DNA of 64,000 bases. Source: an unidentified bacterial endosymbiont. Lineage in GTDB: Bacteria; Pseudomonadota; Gammaproteobacteria; Enterobacterales; Enterobacteriaceae. The stretch's first letter is position 1, and every line of letters starts with the position of its first letter. Below are positions 49,124 to 63,332 of this stretch, in pieces. The notes beneath the pieces were generated by a model. That model saw nothing but the letters and a program-made list of their open reading frames with translations, ran no database searches and was not told where the DNA came from. Both the position numbers and the translations under genes were made by a program. The stretch spans positions 62,001 to 126,000 of the forward strand of contig NZ_OU963893.1 in the NCBI RefSeq assembly GCF_918797525.1. Direction: 5' to 3'.

Positions 49124-50953
49124 ATGTGTGGAATTGTTGGCGCAGTTGCGCAGCGTGATATTGCTGAAATCCTTCTCGAAGGTTTACGTCGTCTGGAATA
49201 CCGTGGCTACGACTCTGCCGGTCTGGCTGTTGTCGATGCACAAGGTCATATGACCCGCCTGCGCCGTCTCGGTAAGGTACAAATGTTGGCCCAGGCCGCG
49301 CAAGACCATCCGCTGCACGGTGGAACCGGTATCGCGCACACCCGCTGGGCGACGCACGGTGAACCCTCTGAAAACAACGCACATCCGCATGTGTCTGAAC
49401 ACATTGTAGTCGTGCATAACGGCATTATCGAAAACCACGAACCGCTGCGCGAAGCGCTGAAGGCGCGCGGTTATACCTTCGTCTCCGAAACCGACACCGA
49501 AGTCATTGCTCACCTGGTTCACTGGGAGCTGGAGCAGGGCGGCACACTGCGTGAGGCCGTGTTGCGAGCCATCCCTCAGCTGCGCGGTGCATACGGAACG
49601 GTAATTCTGGATTCGCGCGACCCGTCTACGCTGCTGGCAGCGCGTTCCGGTAGCCCGATGGTTATCGGTCTGGGGATGGGGGAAAACTTTATCGCCTCCG
49701 ATCAGCTGGCGCTACTGCCGGTTACCCGTCGCTTTATCTTCCTGGAAGAGGGGGATATCGCGGAAGTCACCCGCCGGAACGTGAGCGTATTCGATACCAA
49801 AGGCGAGCAGGTAACGCGTACGGAAATCGAATCTAACCTGCAGTACGACGCGGGTGACAAAGGCGCGTATCGTCACTACATGCAGAAAGAAATTTACGAA
49901 CAGCCTAACGCCATCAAAAATACTCTGACCGGGCGCATCAGCCACGGCGAGGTGGACCTGAGCGAGCTTGGCGCGAACGCCAATGAACTGCTGGCTAAGG
50001 TCGAGCACATTCAGATCGTGGCCTGCGGTACTTCGTACAATTCCGGTATGGTGTCTCGCTACTGGTTTGAATCTCTGGCGGGCGTACCGTGCGACGTGGA
50101 GATTGCCTCGGAATTCCGCTACCGCAAATCTGCCGTGCGCCGTAACAGTCTGATGATCACCCTTTCTCAGTCTGGCGAAACGGCAGATACCCTGGCCGCG
50201 CTGCGCCTCTCTAAAGAGCTGGGTTACCTTGGTTCTCTGGCTATCTGTAACGTTCCGGGCTCCTCGCTGGTGCGTGAATCCGATCTGGCGCTAATGACCA
50301 AAGCAGGCACCGAAATTGGTGTGGCGTCGACAAAAGCGTTTACCACCCAGTTGACCGTTCTGCTGATGCTGGTGGCGAAACTGGCGCGGCTGAAAGGGCA
50401 GGATGCTTCTGTCGAACATGACATTGTTCATGGTCTGCAGGCGCTGCCGAGCCGTATTGAGCAGATGCTGTCGCAGGACAAACGCATTGAAGTTCTGGCG
50501 GAGGCCTTCTCTGACAAACACCACGCGCTCTTCCTCGGCCGTGGCGATCAGTATCCCATTGCGCTGGAAGGCGCACTCAAGCTGAAAGAGATCTCCTACA
50601 TCCATGCGGAAGCCTATGCCGCAGGGGAGCTGAAACACGGCCCACTGGCGCTGATTGATGCAGATATGCCGGTCATTGTTGTGGCACCGAACAATGAACT
50701 GCTGGAAAAGCTGAAATCCAACATCGAAGAAGTGCGCGCCCGTGGCGGTGCCCTGTTTGTCTTCGCAGATAAAGATGCCGGTTTTGTCAGCAACGACAAT
50801 ATGCACATCATTGAGATGCCGCATGTGGAAGAGGTCATTGCGCCTATCTTTTACACCGTTCCGCTGCAGCTGCTGGCTTATCACGTGGCGCTGATCAAAG
50901 GCACCGACGTTGACCAGCCGCGTAACCTGGCGAAGTCTGTTACCGTAGAATAA
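49124..50953 (+). CDS. glmS: Glucosamine-6-phosphate synthase (isomerizing) GlmS
   Basis: 609 aa. It converts fructose-6-P and glutamine to glucosamine-6-P. The N-terminal glutamine amidotransferase starts MCGIVGAV with Cys1 as nucleophile after Met removal. Two SIS isomerase domains follow ([18 protein letters not shown]), ending in the conserved LAKSVTVE. The 154-bp leader after glmU is where the GlmY/GlmZ sRNA circuit acts in E. coli. Its 3' end is the recognition site for Tn7 TnsD. Confidence 0.98.
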   Translation: MCGIVGAVAQRDIAEILLEGLRRLEYRGYDSAGLAVVDAQGHMTRLRRLGKVQMLAQAAQDHPLHGGTGIAHTRWATHGEPSENNAHPHVSEHIVVVHNGIIENHEPLREALKARGYTFVSETDTEVIAHLVHWELEQGGTLREAVLRAIPQLRGAYGTVILDSRDPSTLLAARSGSPMVIGLGMGENFIASDQLALLPVTRRFIFLEEGDIAEVTRRNVSVFDTKGEQVTRTEIESNLQYDAGDKGAYRHYMQKEIYEQPNAIKNTLTGRISHGEVDLSELGANANELLAKVEHIQIVACGTSYNSGMVSRYWFESLAGVPCDVEIASEFRYRKSAVRRNSLMITLSQSGETADTLAALRLSKELGYLGSLAICNVPGSSLVRESDLALMTKAGTEIGVASTKAFTTQLTVLLMLVAKLARLKGQDASVEHDIVHGLQALPSRIEQMLSQDKRIEVLAEAFSDKHHALFLGRGDQYPIALEGALKLKEISYIHAEAYAAGELKHGPLALIDADMPVIVVAPNNELLEKLKSNIEEVRARGGALFVFADKDAGFVSNDNMHIIEMPHVEEVIAPIFYTVPLQLLAYHVALIKGTDVDQPRNLAKSVTVE

Positions 50954-50989
50954 TTTTTACTCGCTCCACCTTTGGGTGGAGCATTTTTA
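50896..50989. other. attTn7 site, unoccupied
   Basis: Tn7-type elements bind the last ~50 bp of glmS and insert about 25 bp beyond its stop, inside the terminator. The glmS end is intact and is followed directly by its terminator and the pst promoter region, so no Tn7-like element is present. The exact insertion base is from family knowledge. Confidence 0.55.
50963..50989 (+). terminator. glmUS terminator
   Basis: GCTCCACC (50963-50970) and GGTGGAGC (50975-50982) with a TTTG loop, followed by ATTTTT. Confidence 0.9.
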
Positions 50990-51168
50990 TCCTGCATGGT
51001 TTATTTTTCTTCAACGCTTTTCCATTTTTATTTATGACAATCTGCCATATTCAGCTACTTTTTTCATTGACACATAAAGAAAATATTACTGAAAACATAA
51101 CGTCATAAAAACATATAACACATTGATAATAATAAATAATTTCACAAATATTTAAGTGAAATTTTTAG

Positions 51169-51208
51169 TGTCATAAAACTGTCATAATTCGTACATTTAT
51201 CTGTCACC
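51169..51208 (+). promoter_or_regulatory. Tandem Pho boxes of the pstS promoter
   Basis: Two PhoB sites, TGTCATAAAACTGTCATA (51169-51186) and GTACATTTATCTGTCACC (51191-51208), replace a -35 element; a TATTTT -10 follows at 51218-51223. The layout matches E. coli pstS, which is activated by phospho-PhoB in phosphate starvation. Confidence 0.88.
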
Positions 51209-51242
51209 TGATTGTCCTATTTTGCTCACCGTAGCCACTTAA

Positions 51243-52316
<1,074 letters not shown>

Positions 52317-52337
52317 TTTAGTATTCTGACGAAAAAT

Positions 52338-52364
52338 GGCGGGTGGCGCTAGCGCTTACCCGCC
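52338..52364. repeat. REP-type palindrome between pstS and pstC
   Basis: GGCGGGTGGCGCTAGCGC and TTACCCGCC form the REP hairpin. It lies 22 bp after the pstS stop. Confidence 0.8.
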
Positions 52365-52395
52365 GATTTCGTAAACGCGTTTAACAGAAGAGTGA

Positions 52396-54248
<1,853 letters not shown>

Positions 54249-54283
54249 TTTTTTACGGCGCGGCACATCGCGGCGCCGAATGA

Positions 54284-55069
<786 letters not shown>

Positions 55070-55095
55070 TTTGCCTCACGGCATGTGGAGAAACC

Positions 55096-55821
55096 ATGGA
55101 CAACCTCAATCTTAATAAACACATTTCCGGCCAGTTCAACGCAGAGCTGGAAAGTATTCGCACCCAGGTGATGACCATGGGGGGCATGGTCGAGCAGCAG
55201 CTCTCTGATGCTATTACGGCCATGCACAACCAGGACAGCGAGCTGGCGAAGCGCGTTGTCGAAGGCGATCATAACGTCAACATGATGGAAGTCGCCATCG
55301 ACGAAGCCTGCGTGCGCATTATCGCCAAGCGTCAGCCCACGGCGAGCGACCTGCGTCTGGTGATGGCGATCATCAAAACCATCGCCGAGCTGGAACGTAT
55401 CGGTGACGTCGCGGATAAAATCTGCCGCACGGCGCTGGAAAAGTTCTCGTCGCAACATCAGCCGCTGCTGGTCAGCCTGGAGTCGCTGGGCCGCCACACC
55501 GTGCAAATGCTGCACGACGTGCTGGATGCCTTCGCGCGTATGGATTTAGACGAAGCGGTGCGTATCTACCGGGAAGACAAGAAAGTCGACCAGGAGTATG
55601 AAGGCATTGTGCGTCAGCTGATGACCTACATGATGGAAGATTCACGTACGATCCCAAGCGTACTGACCGCTTTGTTCTGCGCACGCTCGATTGAGCGTAT
55701 CGGCGACCGTTGCCAGAACATCTGTGAATACATCTTCTACTTTGTAAAAGGCCAGGATTTCCGTCACGTAGGCGGAGACGAGCTGGATAAGCTGCTGGCG
55801 GGTAAAGACCCGAAAGAGTGA
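55096..55821 (+). CDS. phoU: Phosphate signalling regulator PhoU
   Basis: 241 aa, two tandem three-helix bundles with the metal-binding ExxxD motifs ([24 protein letters not shown]). It links the Pst transporter to PhoR and keeps the Pho regulon off when phosphate is plentiful. Start ATG 55096 matches E. coli; the longer frame overlaps pstB. Confidence 0.97.
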   Translation: MDNLNLNKHISGQFNAELESIRTQVMTMGGMVEQQLSDAITAMHNQDSELAKRVVEGDHNVNMMEVAIDEACVRIIAKRQPTASDLRLVMAIIKTIAELERIGDVADKICRTALEKFSSQHQPLLVSLESLGRHTVQMLHDVLDAFARMDLDEAVRIYREDKKVDQEYEGIVRQLMTYMMEDSRTIPSVLTALFCARSIERIGDRCQNICEYIFYFVKGQDFRHVGGDELDKLLAGKDPKE

Positions 55822-55828
55822 TGTTGGT

Positions 55829-55858
55829 GGCGGGTGGCGCGAAAGCCGCCTACCCGCC
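55829..55858. repeat. REP-type palindrome between phoU and yieH
   Basis: GGCGGGTGGCGCGAAAGCCGCCTACCCGCC region; the arms GGCGGGT and ACCCGCC pair. It lies between two convergent genes and shares its sequence type with the REP at 52338. Confidence 0.8.
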
Positions 55859-55868
55859 CTACGTTAAC

Positions 55869-56534
55869 TTAACGCGTAATATCCCACCCGCGCGCCTTCC
55901 ACAGCTCTGGCAACAGAGCCAGTTCGGAAAAGACGGTCACTTTAGGATGATCGATCGGCTTGTTGTGCGGATCGGCGCAGAAGTAAAACACCTCCATCCC
56001 TGCCGCAATTCCTGACTGCGCGCCTGCAGAAGAGTCATCCACCAGAATGCAGTTTTCCACGTTGACGTTCATCGCTTTCGCCGCGTGGAACATCAGCGCC
56101 GGGTCTGGCTTCCAGCGCTGGATATCGTAGCCGCTGAACAGTTTTTCCGGGAAGTGGTGCAACATCGCAAGCTTGCCCAGCGAGTGCTGCATTTTGCTGA
56201 CCGGACCGTTAGAGACCACGCAGATGGGAACTGTCATCGCATCCAGTAGCGCATTTGCGCCAGCAATAACATCAAGTTCCGAGTCGAAAAGGCGCGCGAC
56301 CTCGGCGCGGTACACCGGCTCCAGATCGGCTTTTGCCAGATTCACGCTGTGTTCCTGATTAATGATGTCGATGATCTCGTACAGCTTTACGCCCTTAAAG
56401 CGTTTGAACACCTCTTCGAGATCGAGCGTAATGCCGAATTCCTGGAACATGGTCACATACGCGCGGGAACAAATAACCTCGCTGTCGACCAGCGTACCGT
56501 CGCAGTCGAAAAATACCGCTTCAATTCCGGACAT
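55869..56534 (-). CDS. yieH: HAD-family phosphatase YieH (6-phosphogluconate phosphatase)
   Basis: 221 aa, the E. coli length. HAD motif I is FFDCDGTLVDSE at residues about 8-19, motif II VVSNG, and motif III/IV KPDPALMFHAAKAMNV...LVDDSSAG. E. coli YieH hydrolyses 6-phosphogluconate in vitro. Convergent with phoU and divergent from adeP. Confidence 0.94.
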   Translation of the reverse strand: MSGIEAVFFDCDGTLVDSEVICSRAYVTMFQEFGITLDLEEVFKRFKGVKLYEIIDIINQEHSVNLAKADLEPVYRAEVARLFDSELDVIAGANALLDAMTVPICVVSNGPVSKMQHSLGKLAMLHHFPEKLFSGYDIQRWKPDPALMFHAAKAMNVNVENCILVDDSSAGAQSGIAAGMEVFYFCADPHNKPIDHPKVTVFSELALLPELWKARGWDITR

Positions 56535-56699
56535 GCCTTTCCCTTATAATAAGTTTAACGTTTACGTACGGCAGTTTAACGAGACGCAATCGTTGCCGTA
56601 TAAGTAAAATCAATGAAAAAAGTCTCTCGCAACCGCCACTATTGTCGCATTTTGGTATAGGATAGCGACGAATTTTCCCTCCTTGTTCGGAAATTGATG

Positions 56700-58037
56700 A
56701 TGAGTCAACAACACACTACCCAGACAACTGGTCGGGGTTTGCTTGAGCGCGTGTTTAAACTGCGCGAGCACGGCACAACGGCACGCACCGAAGTGATCGC
56801 CGGTTTCACTACCTTCCTGACGATGGTGTATATCGTTTTTGTTAACCCGCAAATTCTGGGCGTTGCTGGCATGGATACCAGCGCCGTCTTCGTGACCACC
56901 TGCCTGATCGCTGCGCTTGGCAGCATTCTGATGGGAGTGTTTGCTAACCTGCCGGTCGCATTGGCTCCGGCAATGGGTCTGAATGCGTTCTTCGCGTTCG
57001 TGGTGGTTCAGGCGATGGGCCTGCCGTGGCAAGTCGGCATGGGCGCTATCTTCTGGGGCGCGATAGGACTGCTGCTGCTGACCATTTTCCGCGTGCGTTA
57101 CTGGATGATCGCCAACATTCCTGTGAGCCTGCGCGTGGGTATCACCAGCGGTATTGGTCTGTTCATTGGTATGATGGGGCTGAAAAACGCGGGCGTTATC
57201 GTCGCCAATCCGGATACGCTGGTCAGCATTGGAAATCTAACCTCTCATAACGTGCTGCTGGGCGTGCTGGGCTTTTTCATCATCGCTATCCTGGCGTCAC
57301 GCAATATTCATGCGGCGGTGCTGGTCTCCATTGTGGTGACCACGCTGTTTGGCTGGATGCTGGGCGACGTTCATTATAACGGCATTGTCTCCGCCCCACC
57401 GAGCGTTTCAACCGTTATTGGTCACGTTGACCTCGCCGGTTCTCTCAACCTGGGCCTGGCGGGCGTGATTTTCTCCTTCATGCTGGTCAACCTGTTTGAC
57501 TCCTCTGGTACGCTGATTGGCGTGACCGACAAAGCGGGTCTGGCGGATGAGAAGGGAAAATTTCCGCGCATGAAGCAGGCGCTGTTTGTGGATAGCGTCT
57601 CTTCTGTTGCCGGTTCATTTATCGGAACTTCATCTGTTACCGCTTACATTGAATCTTCTTCCGGTGTCTCTGTGGGAGGTCGTACAGGCCTGACGGCCGT
57701 TGTGGTGGGTATTCTGTTCCTGCTGGTGATCTTCCTTTCACCGCTGGCCGGAATGGTTCCACCGTATGCGGCAGCGGGTGCGCTGATCTACGTGGGCGTA
57801 CTGATGACGTCCAGCCTGTCGCGCGTGAAATGGGATGATTTAACCGAAGCGGTGCCGGCATTTATTACCGCCGTGATGATGCCGTTCAGCTTCTCGATTA
57901 CCGAAGGTATCGCGCTGGGCTTTATCTCTTACTGCGTAATGAAGATTGGTACCGGTCGTTTTCGCGACCTCAGCCCATGCGTTGTGGTGGTGGCGCTGCT
58001 GTTCGTGCTGAAGATTGTGTTTATTGACGCGAAATAA
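56700..58037 (+). CDS. adeP: Adenine permease AdeP (NCS2/AzgA family)
   Basis: 445 aa, an inner-membrane H+/adenine symporter with about 12-14 helices. Family motifs seen: FLTMVYIVFVNPQIL, APAMGLNAFFAF, LFDSSGTLIG and GTSSVTAYIESSSGV. ATG 56700 gives the E. coli length; TTG 56694 and ATG 56697 are in-frame alternatives with no better ribosome site. Formerly yieG. A hairpin lies just past the stop. Confidence 0.96.
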   Translation: MSQQHTTQTTGRGLLERVFKLREHGTTARTEVIAGFTTFLTMVYIVFVNPQILGVAGMDTSAVFVTTCLIAALGSILMGVFANLPVALAPAMGLNAFFAFVVVQAMGLPWQVGMGAIFWGAIGLLLLTIFRVRYWMIANIPVSLRVGITSGIGLFIGMMGLKNAGVIVANPDTLVSIGNLTSHNVLLGVLGFFIIAILASRNIHAAVLVSIVVTTLFGWMLGDVHYNGIVSAPPSVSTVIGHVDLAGSLNLGLAGVIFSFMLVNLFDSSGTLIGVTDKAGLADEKGKFPRMKQALFVDSVSSVAGSFIGTSSVTAYIESSSGVSVGGRTGLTAVVVGILFLLVIFLSPLAGMVPPYAAAGALIYVGVLMTSSLSRVKWDDLTEAVPAFITAVMMPFSFSITEGIALGFISYCVMKIGTGRFRDLSPCVVVVALLFVLKIVFIDAK

Positions 58038-58042
58038 ACAGC

Positions 58043-58067
58043 AAGCCCTTTTCGAAGAAAAGGGCTT
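58043..58067 (+). terminator. Hairpin between adeP and chrR
   Basis: AAGCCCTTTTC pairs with GAAAAGGGCTT around a very short loop. A weak T-rich tail follows on the plus strand. It may serve both convergent genes. Confidence 0.6.
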
Positions 58068-58116
58068 TAGTGTTTGCATCCTCTTCCGTGGGTGAGGGCA
58101 ACAGGCCGCAATGACC

Positions 58117-58683
58117 TTACGCTTTCACCCGCTTAATATAATCTCCAAACGCCGTCAGTTGCCCGGACAGGTGGTCACGCGTGCTCTGATCCACAACCTC
58201 ACCCGTTTGCGGGTCGACCTTGTTCTGAATCACACCGCCCATAAATTCCGGCTTGTTCATGACCATCGCATCCAGGAATACCAGGATCTGGCGCAGGTGA
58301 TACTGACAGCGCGCGCCGCCAATAGCACCCATTGAGCTGGTCTGGATCAATACCGGTTTGCCGGACAGCGGCTGTTCCGGTAAACGGGATAGCCAGTCAA
58401 TGGCGTTCTTCAGGCCACCTGGCACCGAGTAGTTATACTCTGGGGTCACAATGACCACACCGTCGGCCTGCCGGATCTGCTCTGCTAACGCTTCTACGCT
58501 CTGCGGGAACCCCACCTCCTGCTGAACATCCGCGTCATAAAGCGGGATATCGGCAATTGAAGGCAGCGCGGCGATCTCCATTCCTGCTGGTGCCAGCTGC
58601 GGCAGCGTGCGGGCAACCATGCCATTAAATGAACCTTTGCGCAGGCTTCCCAGTAACGTAACAACTTTCAACGTATCAGACAT
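58117..58683 (-). CDS. chrR: NADPH-dependent quinone/chromate reductase ChrR (YieF)
   Basis: 188 aa, an FMN-binding flavodoxin-fold reductase that reduces quinones and chromate. The FMN loop LLGSLRKGSFN is at residues about 10-20 and VTPEYNYSVPGGLKNAIDWLSR is the family signature. It follows yieE by 36 bp on the same strand, as in E. coli. Confidence 0.95.
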   Translation of the reverse strand: MSDTLKVVTLLGSLRKGSFNGMVARTLPQLAPAGMEIAALPSIADIPLYDADVQQEVGFPQSVEALAEQIRQADGVVIVTPEYNYSVPGGLKNAIDWLSRLPEQPLSGKPVLIQTSSMGAIGGARCQYHLRQILVFLDAMVMNKPEFMGGVIQNKVDPQTGEVVDQSTRDHLSGQLTAFGDYIKRVKA

Positions 58684-58719
58684 GATTACTCCTGTTTCAT
58701 CATGATGGCCCTGAATGGA

Positions 58720-59466
58720 TCAGCTTAGGGTGAATGCTTTTTCTACCGGTAAACTGGTTAATCTCATCAAGCGTGCGGCGGACTCATTGGCGCGCTCTGG
58801 CACATCCGGAAGGCTATGCCATCCGCGCTTACTGTCAAATTCCCAGATTTTCAGCCGCTCGATGGCAGGGGTTACCGCAACGGACCAAATCAACACGTCT
58901 TCAGCATCGCTCAGCGCTTCAACAAGCGTGGCTTTAGAGGCTCGCAGACGTCCGGAGCCTGGAAGTAACTGCAGCAAAGCCGCGTCGTCTGAGGCACATC
59001 CGCAGAGCTTACGAATACTCTGGCGCAGGGTAATAAGTTGGGCTCTGGCCTCAAGGGGATCGTTTTGGTTGCGCACCCACAGTTTTTCATTACTGGAGAG
59101 TGGGTAAGCGTTGTGCGGGTTAACACCGTTGAAGCCGCGAGTGGCGCGCTGAAGTTCCATATCCAGCCCGCAATCACCTTCGGTGGTAAGTGCGACGCCA
59201 ATAATATTGCCGGTGTAGGCGATGGAAAAACGGGGCAGTTCAGGGTCGGCAAAGACCGGACGGCCTTCTGGCTGGATGATGATCTCCGGCAGTTCACGGG
59301 TGCCATACAGCATAAACAGCAGTTCTGCGAGCAGCCCTCTGGACGCTAAGAAACGCGTCCGGCGGTGTTCAGGAAGTTTGAGCGCCTCAGTGTGAGATGC
59401 TGATGAAACTTTGGCCGATACGAGACGTCCTTCTGTAAGTATTCCTCTTGCAAAGTGCGTAGCCAT
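58720..59466 (-). CDS. yieE: Phosphopantetheinyl-transferase-like protein YieE
   Basis: 248 aa, counterpart of E. coli YieE (249 aa). The fold of the 4'-phosphopantetheinyl transferase superfamily is indicated by FSIAYTGNIIGVAL and the metal-binding GLDMELQR. The usual WxxKEAxxK motif is degenerate here (ITLRQSIRKLCG), as in E. coli, so catalysis is doubtful. AGGAG lies upstream of ATG 59466. It probably forms an operon with chrR. E. coli has yidZ, mdtL and tnaBA between it and mnmE; here there is only an integrase relic. Confidence 0.9.
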   Translation of the reverse strand: MATHFARGILTEGRLVSAKVSSASHTEALKLPEHRRTRFLASRGLLAELLFMLYGTRELPEIIIQPEGRPVFADPELPRFSIAYTGNIIGVALTTEGDCGLDMELQRATRGFNGVNPHNAYPLSSNEKLWVRNQNDPLEARAQLITLRQSIRKLCGCASDDAALLQLLPGSGRLRASKATLVEALSDAEDVLIWSVAVTPAIERLKIWEFDSKRGWHSLPDVPERANESAARLMRLTSLPVEKAFTLS

Positions 59467-59668
59467 TTTTCGCTCCTTGATAATGGTCGTAGTCGGTAAA
59501 ACGGTTACATCATTATCGCTTAACTTAGCTTCTGTTTTAATCAGTAAATGGAATTATGAGAAGTCTGAGGACCGAACTTTACATTTTGATGTGCAAACAG
59601 GGGGCCTGAAGTAGCGTAAGGCGCATGGCGCATCGACGTCAGCGCTAAAGGTTGCGCCATGACGCCAC

Positions 59669-60135
59669 TCAGGTCACGGGCGATCCCCCATAACAAGATG
59701 CTGATCCCCTGGAAATCGCATAGGCCAGCATGCGTTTAAGCTCGTTTCGCGTCAGCAGCGCGACGTGATCCGAAGCTCGTTGTTTGAAGCGGTAGAGTAC
59801 GACCTGAATGTGGGCAGTTGTGAGTTCTTCGAGTTCCAGCTTCCCGATGATGGGAATGATGTCCTTCTCGATAACGCGAGTAATGTTGCGCGGATCGCGG
59901 TTACTTTTTTCAACGATATCGGTCAGCCCAACGTTTGGCGAATGTTTTGACTGTCGTCAGGTCATTCTTTTTAAGTTTTTCTTACTGTTTTTTCTGCGTG
60001 AGATTGATGCCATGGGCCACCATTGAGCGGCACTTTTCACGCCAAAGCCGCGCTTCTGCAAGTGAGAAAGCCGGGTATTCACCCAGCGTGATCTTTTTCG
60101 ATTTGTTAATTTTGAGATGGGCACAATTCAGGACA
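59669..60135 (-). pseudogene. P4-type phage/island integrase remnant
   Basis: On the minus strand the frame holds LKINKSKKITLGEYPAF and SLAEARLWREKCRSMVAHGI, matching the N-terminal DUF4102 domain of P4-family tyrosine recombinases. It ends at a stop, continues in frame as KKNDLTTVKTFAKRWADRY, then shifts frame into NRDPRNITRVIEKDIIPIIG, KLELEELTTAHIQVVL and LLTRNELKRMLAYAISRG. The start and the catalytic R-H-R-H-Y region are missing, and internal deletion is likely. It lies just downstream of the mnmE 3' end, with its N-terminal side toward mnmE. Confidence 0.8.
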
Positions 60136-60181
60136 CAACGATCGCGGATGTCTCCGCACGGCTACACATCAGTTCGGACGT

Positions 60182-60216
60182 TAAAAACCCGCATTAACAG
60201 GTAGTTAATGCGGGTT
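60182..60216 (-). terminator. mnmE terminator
   Basis: AACCCGCATTAAC (60186-60198) and GTTAATGCGGGTT (60204-60216) form a perfect 13-bp stem, followed on the minus strand by TTTTT. Confidence 0.88.
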
Positions 60217-60249
60217 AGTGAACGTTCACGGACGAAGATGGACTAAAAC

Positions 60250-60267
60250 TTACTTACCAATACAGAA
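60250..60267 (-). other. mnmE 3'-end attachment site (SGI1-type attB)
   Basis: The last 18 bases of mnmE read TTCTGTATTGGTAAGTAA, which is the attB used by Salmonella genomic island 1 and related elements. The site is single here, with an integrase relic about 115 bp downstream. Whether that relic used this site is inference. Confidence 0.6.
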
Positions 60268-61614
60268 GCTCGAGAAGATCCGCCCAAGCAAATCATCTGA
60301 CGTAAACTCACCGGTTATCTCGCTCAGATTCTGCTGCGCCAGGCGCAGTTCTTCCGCGAGCAATTCGCCTGCCCACGCGCCCAGCAGCTGCGCCTTGCCC
60401 TGAACAAGATGATTGGCTGCTTCTTCCAGCGCCTGCAGGTGACGACGACGCGCCAGGAAGCCGCCCTCCATGCTGGTGTCAAAGCCCATGCTCTGTTTGA
60501 GATGATTACGCAGGTCGTCGACGCCTTCCCCGGTACGGGCCGACAGGCGAATAAGTGAGTGACCATTCACATCGCTGATACCCAGTATTTCGCCAGTGAT
60601 ATCCGCTTTGTTGCGTACCACGGTAATTGGCAGTCTGGTGGGCAAACGAGCAATAAAGTCCGGCCAGATATCCGCTGGGTCAACGGCGTCCGTCGTGGTA
60701 CCGTCCACCATAAACAGCACGCGGTCGGCCTGCTCGATCTCCCGCCAGGCGCGTTCTATACCAATGCGTTCCACTTCGTCGCTGGCATCGCGCAGACCGG
60801 CGGTATCAATGATGTGCAGCGGCATGCCGTCGAGATGAATATGCTCGCGCAGCACGTCGCGGGTGGTACCGGCGATGTCCGTTACGATGGCGGCTTCACG
60901 GCCCGCCAGGGCGTTCAGCAGGCTCGATTTCCCGGCGTTAGGGCGACCAGCGATCACGACCTTCATCCCTTCGCGCAGCAGGCTTCCCTGGCGCGCTTCG
61001 CCGCGCACCGCATCGAGATCGCTCATTACCTGGTTTAGCTGGGCTTCGATTTTACCGTCAGAGAGAAAGTCGATCTCCTCGTCCGGAAAGTCGATAGCCG
61101 CTTCGACGTAGATCCTGAGGTGAGTAAGTGCTTCCACAAGGTGATTCACGCGAGCGGAAAACGCTCCCTGCAGCGAGTTCAGCGCGGAGCGGGCCGCTTG
61201 CTCGGAACTGGCGTCGATCAGGTCAGCAATCGCCTCGGCCTGAGCCAGGTCGAGCTTATCGTTCAGGAAGGCACGCTCGGAAAACTCGCCCGGCTTCGCA
61301 ATGCGCAGGCCCGGCAGCGTAAGAATACGTTTTAACAGCAGATCGAGGATAACCGGGCCACCGTGGCCCTGCAGCTCCAGCACATCTTCCCCAGTGAAGG
61401 AGTTAGGGCCTGGGAACCACAGCGCAATACCCTGATCCAGCGGCGTACCGTCGGTATCTTTAAATGGCAGGTAATCAGCGTAGCGCGGCTTTGGCAGTTT
61501 GCCCAGTACCGCTTCGGCGACCTCGCGCGCCTTCAGGCCGGAGATACGCAGAATGCCAACACCACCGCGTCCCGGTGGGGTTGCCTGGGCGACGATAGTG
61601 TCGTTATGGCTCAT
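60250..61614 (-). CDS. mnmE: tRNA modification GTPase MnmE (TrmE)
   Basis: 454 aa. It partners MnmG in wobble-uridine modification. The N-terminal formyl-THF-binding domain is followed by a helical domain with an inserted G domain: [27 protein letters not shown] and RNKAD. The C-terminal FCIGK with the conserved Cys is present. Confidence 0.97.
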   Translation of the reverse strand: MSHNDTIVAQATPPGRGGVGILRISGLKAREVAEAVLGKLPKPRYADYLPFKDTDGTPLDQGIALWFPGPNSFTGEDVLELQGHGGPVILDLLLKRILTLPGLRIAKPGEFSERAFLNDKLDLAQAEAIADLIDASSEQAARSALNSLQGAFSARVNHLVEALTHLRIYVEAAIDFPDEEIDFLSDGKIEAQLNQVMSDLDAVRGEARQGSLLREGMKVVIAGRPNAGKSSLLNALAGREAAIVTDIAGTTRDVLREHIHLDGMPLHIIDTAGLRDASDEVERIGIERAWREIEQADRVLFMVDGTTTDAVDPADIWPDFIARLPTRLPITVVRNKADITGEILGISDVNGHSLIRLSARTGEGVDDLRNHLKQSMGFDTSMEGGFLARRRHLQALEEAANHLVQGKAQLLGAWAGELLAEELRLAQQNLSEITGEFTSDDLLGRIFSSFCIGK

Positions 61615-61636
61615 GGTTGCTCTCGTTCAATACAAA

Positions 61637-61662
61637 TAAAAAAGGCGGTCAATCGACCGCCC
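61637..61662 (-). terminator. Terminator after yidC
   Basis: GGCGGTC (61644-61650) and GACCGCC (61655-61661) form the stem, followed on the minus strand by TTTTTTATTT. It closes the rpmH-rnpA-yidD-yidC transcript before mnmE. Confidence 0.88.
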
Positions 61663-61686
61663 TTATTTTAGCCTTAACTTACCTAA

Positions 61687-63330
61687 TCAGGACTTTTTCT
61701 TTTCGCGGCTATGCAGGCCACGTTTTTCCAGACCACGGTAAATCAGCTGCTGCTGAATGATGGTCACCAGGTTGCTGACGATATAGTACAGCACCAGACC
61801 TGACGGGAACCACAGGAAGAACACGGTGAAGATGACCGGCATAAAGGTCATGATCTTCTGCTGCATCGGGTCGGTCACGGTGGTCGGAGACATCTTCTGA
61901 ATGAAGAACATCGTCACGCCCATCAGGATCGGCAGGATGTAGTACGGGTCCTGTGCGGACAGGTCATGGATCCACAGTGCGAACGGCGCATGGCGCAGCT
62001 CAACGGAACCCATCAGCATATAGTACAGTGCAAGGAAGATTGGCATCTGGATAATCAGCGGGAAGCAACCACCCAGCGGGTTCACTTTCTCTGCTTTATA
62101 CAGGGCCATCATCTCCTGGCTCTGACGCTGTTTATCATCGCCCAGACGCTCACGCATCGCCGCAATTTTCGGCTGCAGCATACGCATCTTCGCCATGGAG
62201 GTGTACTGCGCTTTAGTCAGCGGGTACATGATGCCACGAACGATAAAGGTAATGATGATAATGGAGAAGCCCCAGTTACCCACGAAGCTGTGGATAAACT
62301 TCAGCAGCTTAAACAGCGGCTGAGAGATGAACCACAACCAACCGTAATCAACGGTCAGGTCCAGGTGTGGCGCAACGGCAGCCATTTTGTCCTGGATTTC
62401 CGGGCCAACCCACAGGGTGCTTGCCAGCTTGCCGGTTTCACCGGGCTGTACCAGAACCGGCTGGGATTTGTAGCCGATAGCTGCAAGACCGTTACCCAGG
62501 TTCGTGGTAAAGAAGTTATTGGTACCGTCGTTATTCGGGATCCACGCGGTTGCGAAATACTGCTGCAGCATCGCTACCCAACCGCCTCTAGAGCTGACGT
62601 TCAGGTTTTCGTTGTCCGCAATGGTATCGAATTTATATTTTTCGTACTTCGCATCAGGCGTAGAGTACGCCGCGCCACGGAAAGTATGCAGCGCAAAGTT
62701 GCTGCTTCCGGTGTCACGGTGAGACGGCAGATTGATGGACTGCTTTAACTGACCAAAAGTCGACACTTCAAGCGGTTTGTCGCCGGCATTCTGCACGCTG
62801 TAGCCCACGTTCACCGCAAACTCACCGCGTTTCAGGGTGAAGGTTTTGGTAAAGGTGTTGCCCGCGGCGTCGGTGTAAATCATCGGGATAACGAGTTCGT
62901 TCTGGCCATCAGCCAGCACGAAAGTATCACTCTCGACACTATACAGTGGACGCGCACCGTTTGCCGGGTTATCCGGGCCATCACGACCGGTCAGGCCGCT
63001 CTGAGCCTGGTAGATAAACTCAGACGTGGTTTCCAGTAACTGGAACGGTTCGGTAGACTTCAGCTCTTTCGGGTAGGTCAACAGCAGCGCCTGCTCAACA
63101 TCACCACCACGGGTGTTGATAGTCAGCTCAAGCACATCGGTCTTAACCGTAATCTGTTTCCCCTGGCCACTGGCCGGAACGCCCTGGTCTGCGGCGCTAC
63201 CCGCTACGGTGCTCGTGGTCTGCGTGGTCTGCTGCTGGGGTTGAGGATTTTTATCCTGCTCCCATGCCTGCCAGATCATGAAAGACACGAACAACAAAGC
63301 GATGATAAGAAGATTGCGTTGCGAATCCAT
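61687..63330 (-). CDS. yidC: Membrane protein insertase YidC
   Basis: 547 aa (548 in E. coli). An N-terminal membrane anchor ([18 protein letters not shown]), a large periplasmic beta domain and a C-terminal five-helix insertase core ([22 protein letters not shown], with the conserved Arg). It inserts F0 subunits a and c, encoded in this window, among others. It follows yidD by two bases. Confidence 0.97.
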   Translation of the reverse strand: MDSQRNLLIIALLFVSFMIWQAWEQDKNPQPQQQTTQTTSTVAGSAADQGVPASGQGKQITVKTDVLELTINTRGGDVEQALLLTYPKELKSTEPFQLLETTSEFIYQAQSGLTGRDGPDNPANGARPLYSVESDTFVLADGQNELVIPMIYTDAAGNTFTKTFTLKRGEFAVNVGYSVQNAGDKPLEVSTFGQLKQSINLPSHRDTGSSNFALHTFRGAAYSTPDAKYEKYKFDTIADNENLNVSSRGGWVAMLQQYFATAWIPNNDGTNNFFTTNLGNGLAAIGYKSQPVLVQPGETGKLASTLWVGPEIQDKMAAVAPHLDLTVDYGWLWFISQPLFKLLKFIHSFVGNWGFSIIIITFIVRGIMYPLTKAQYTSMAKMRMLQPKIAAMRERLGDDKQRQSQEMMALYKAEKVNPLGGCFPLIIQMPIFLALYYMLMGSVELRHAPFALWIHDLSAQDPYYILPILMGVTMFFIQKMSPTTVTDPMQQKIMTFMPVIFTVFFLWFPSGLVLYYIVSNLVTIIQQQLIYRGLEKRGLHSREKKKS

Positions 63331-63332
63331 CG

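Noticed and set aside
59530..59547. Sequence resembling the mnmE attB (14 of 18 matches)
   Set aside because: It is in inverted, not direct, orientation to the mnmE copy, so it cannot be the other end of an excised island. The match is probably chance.
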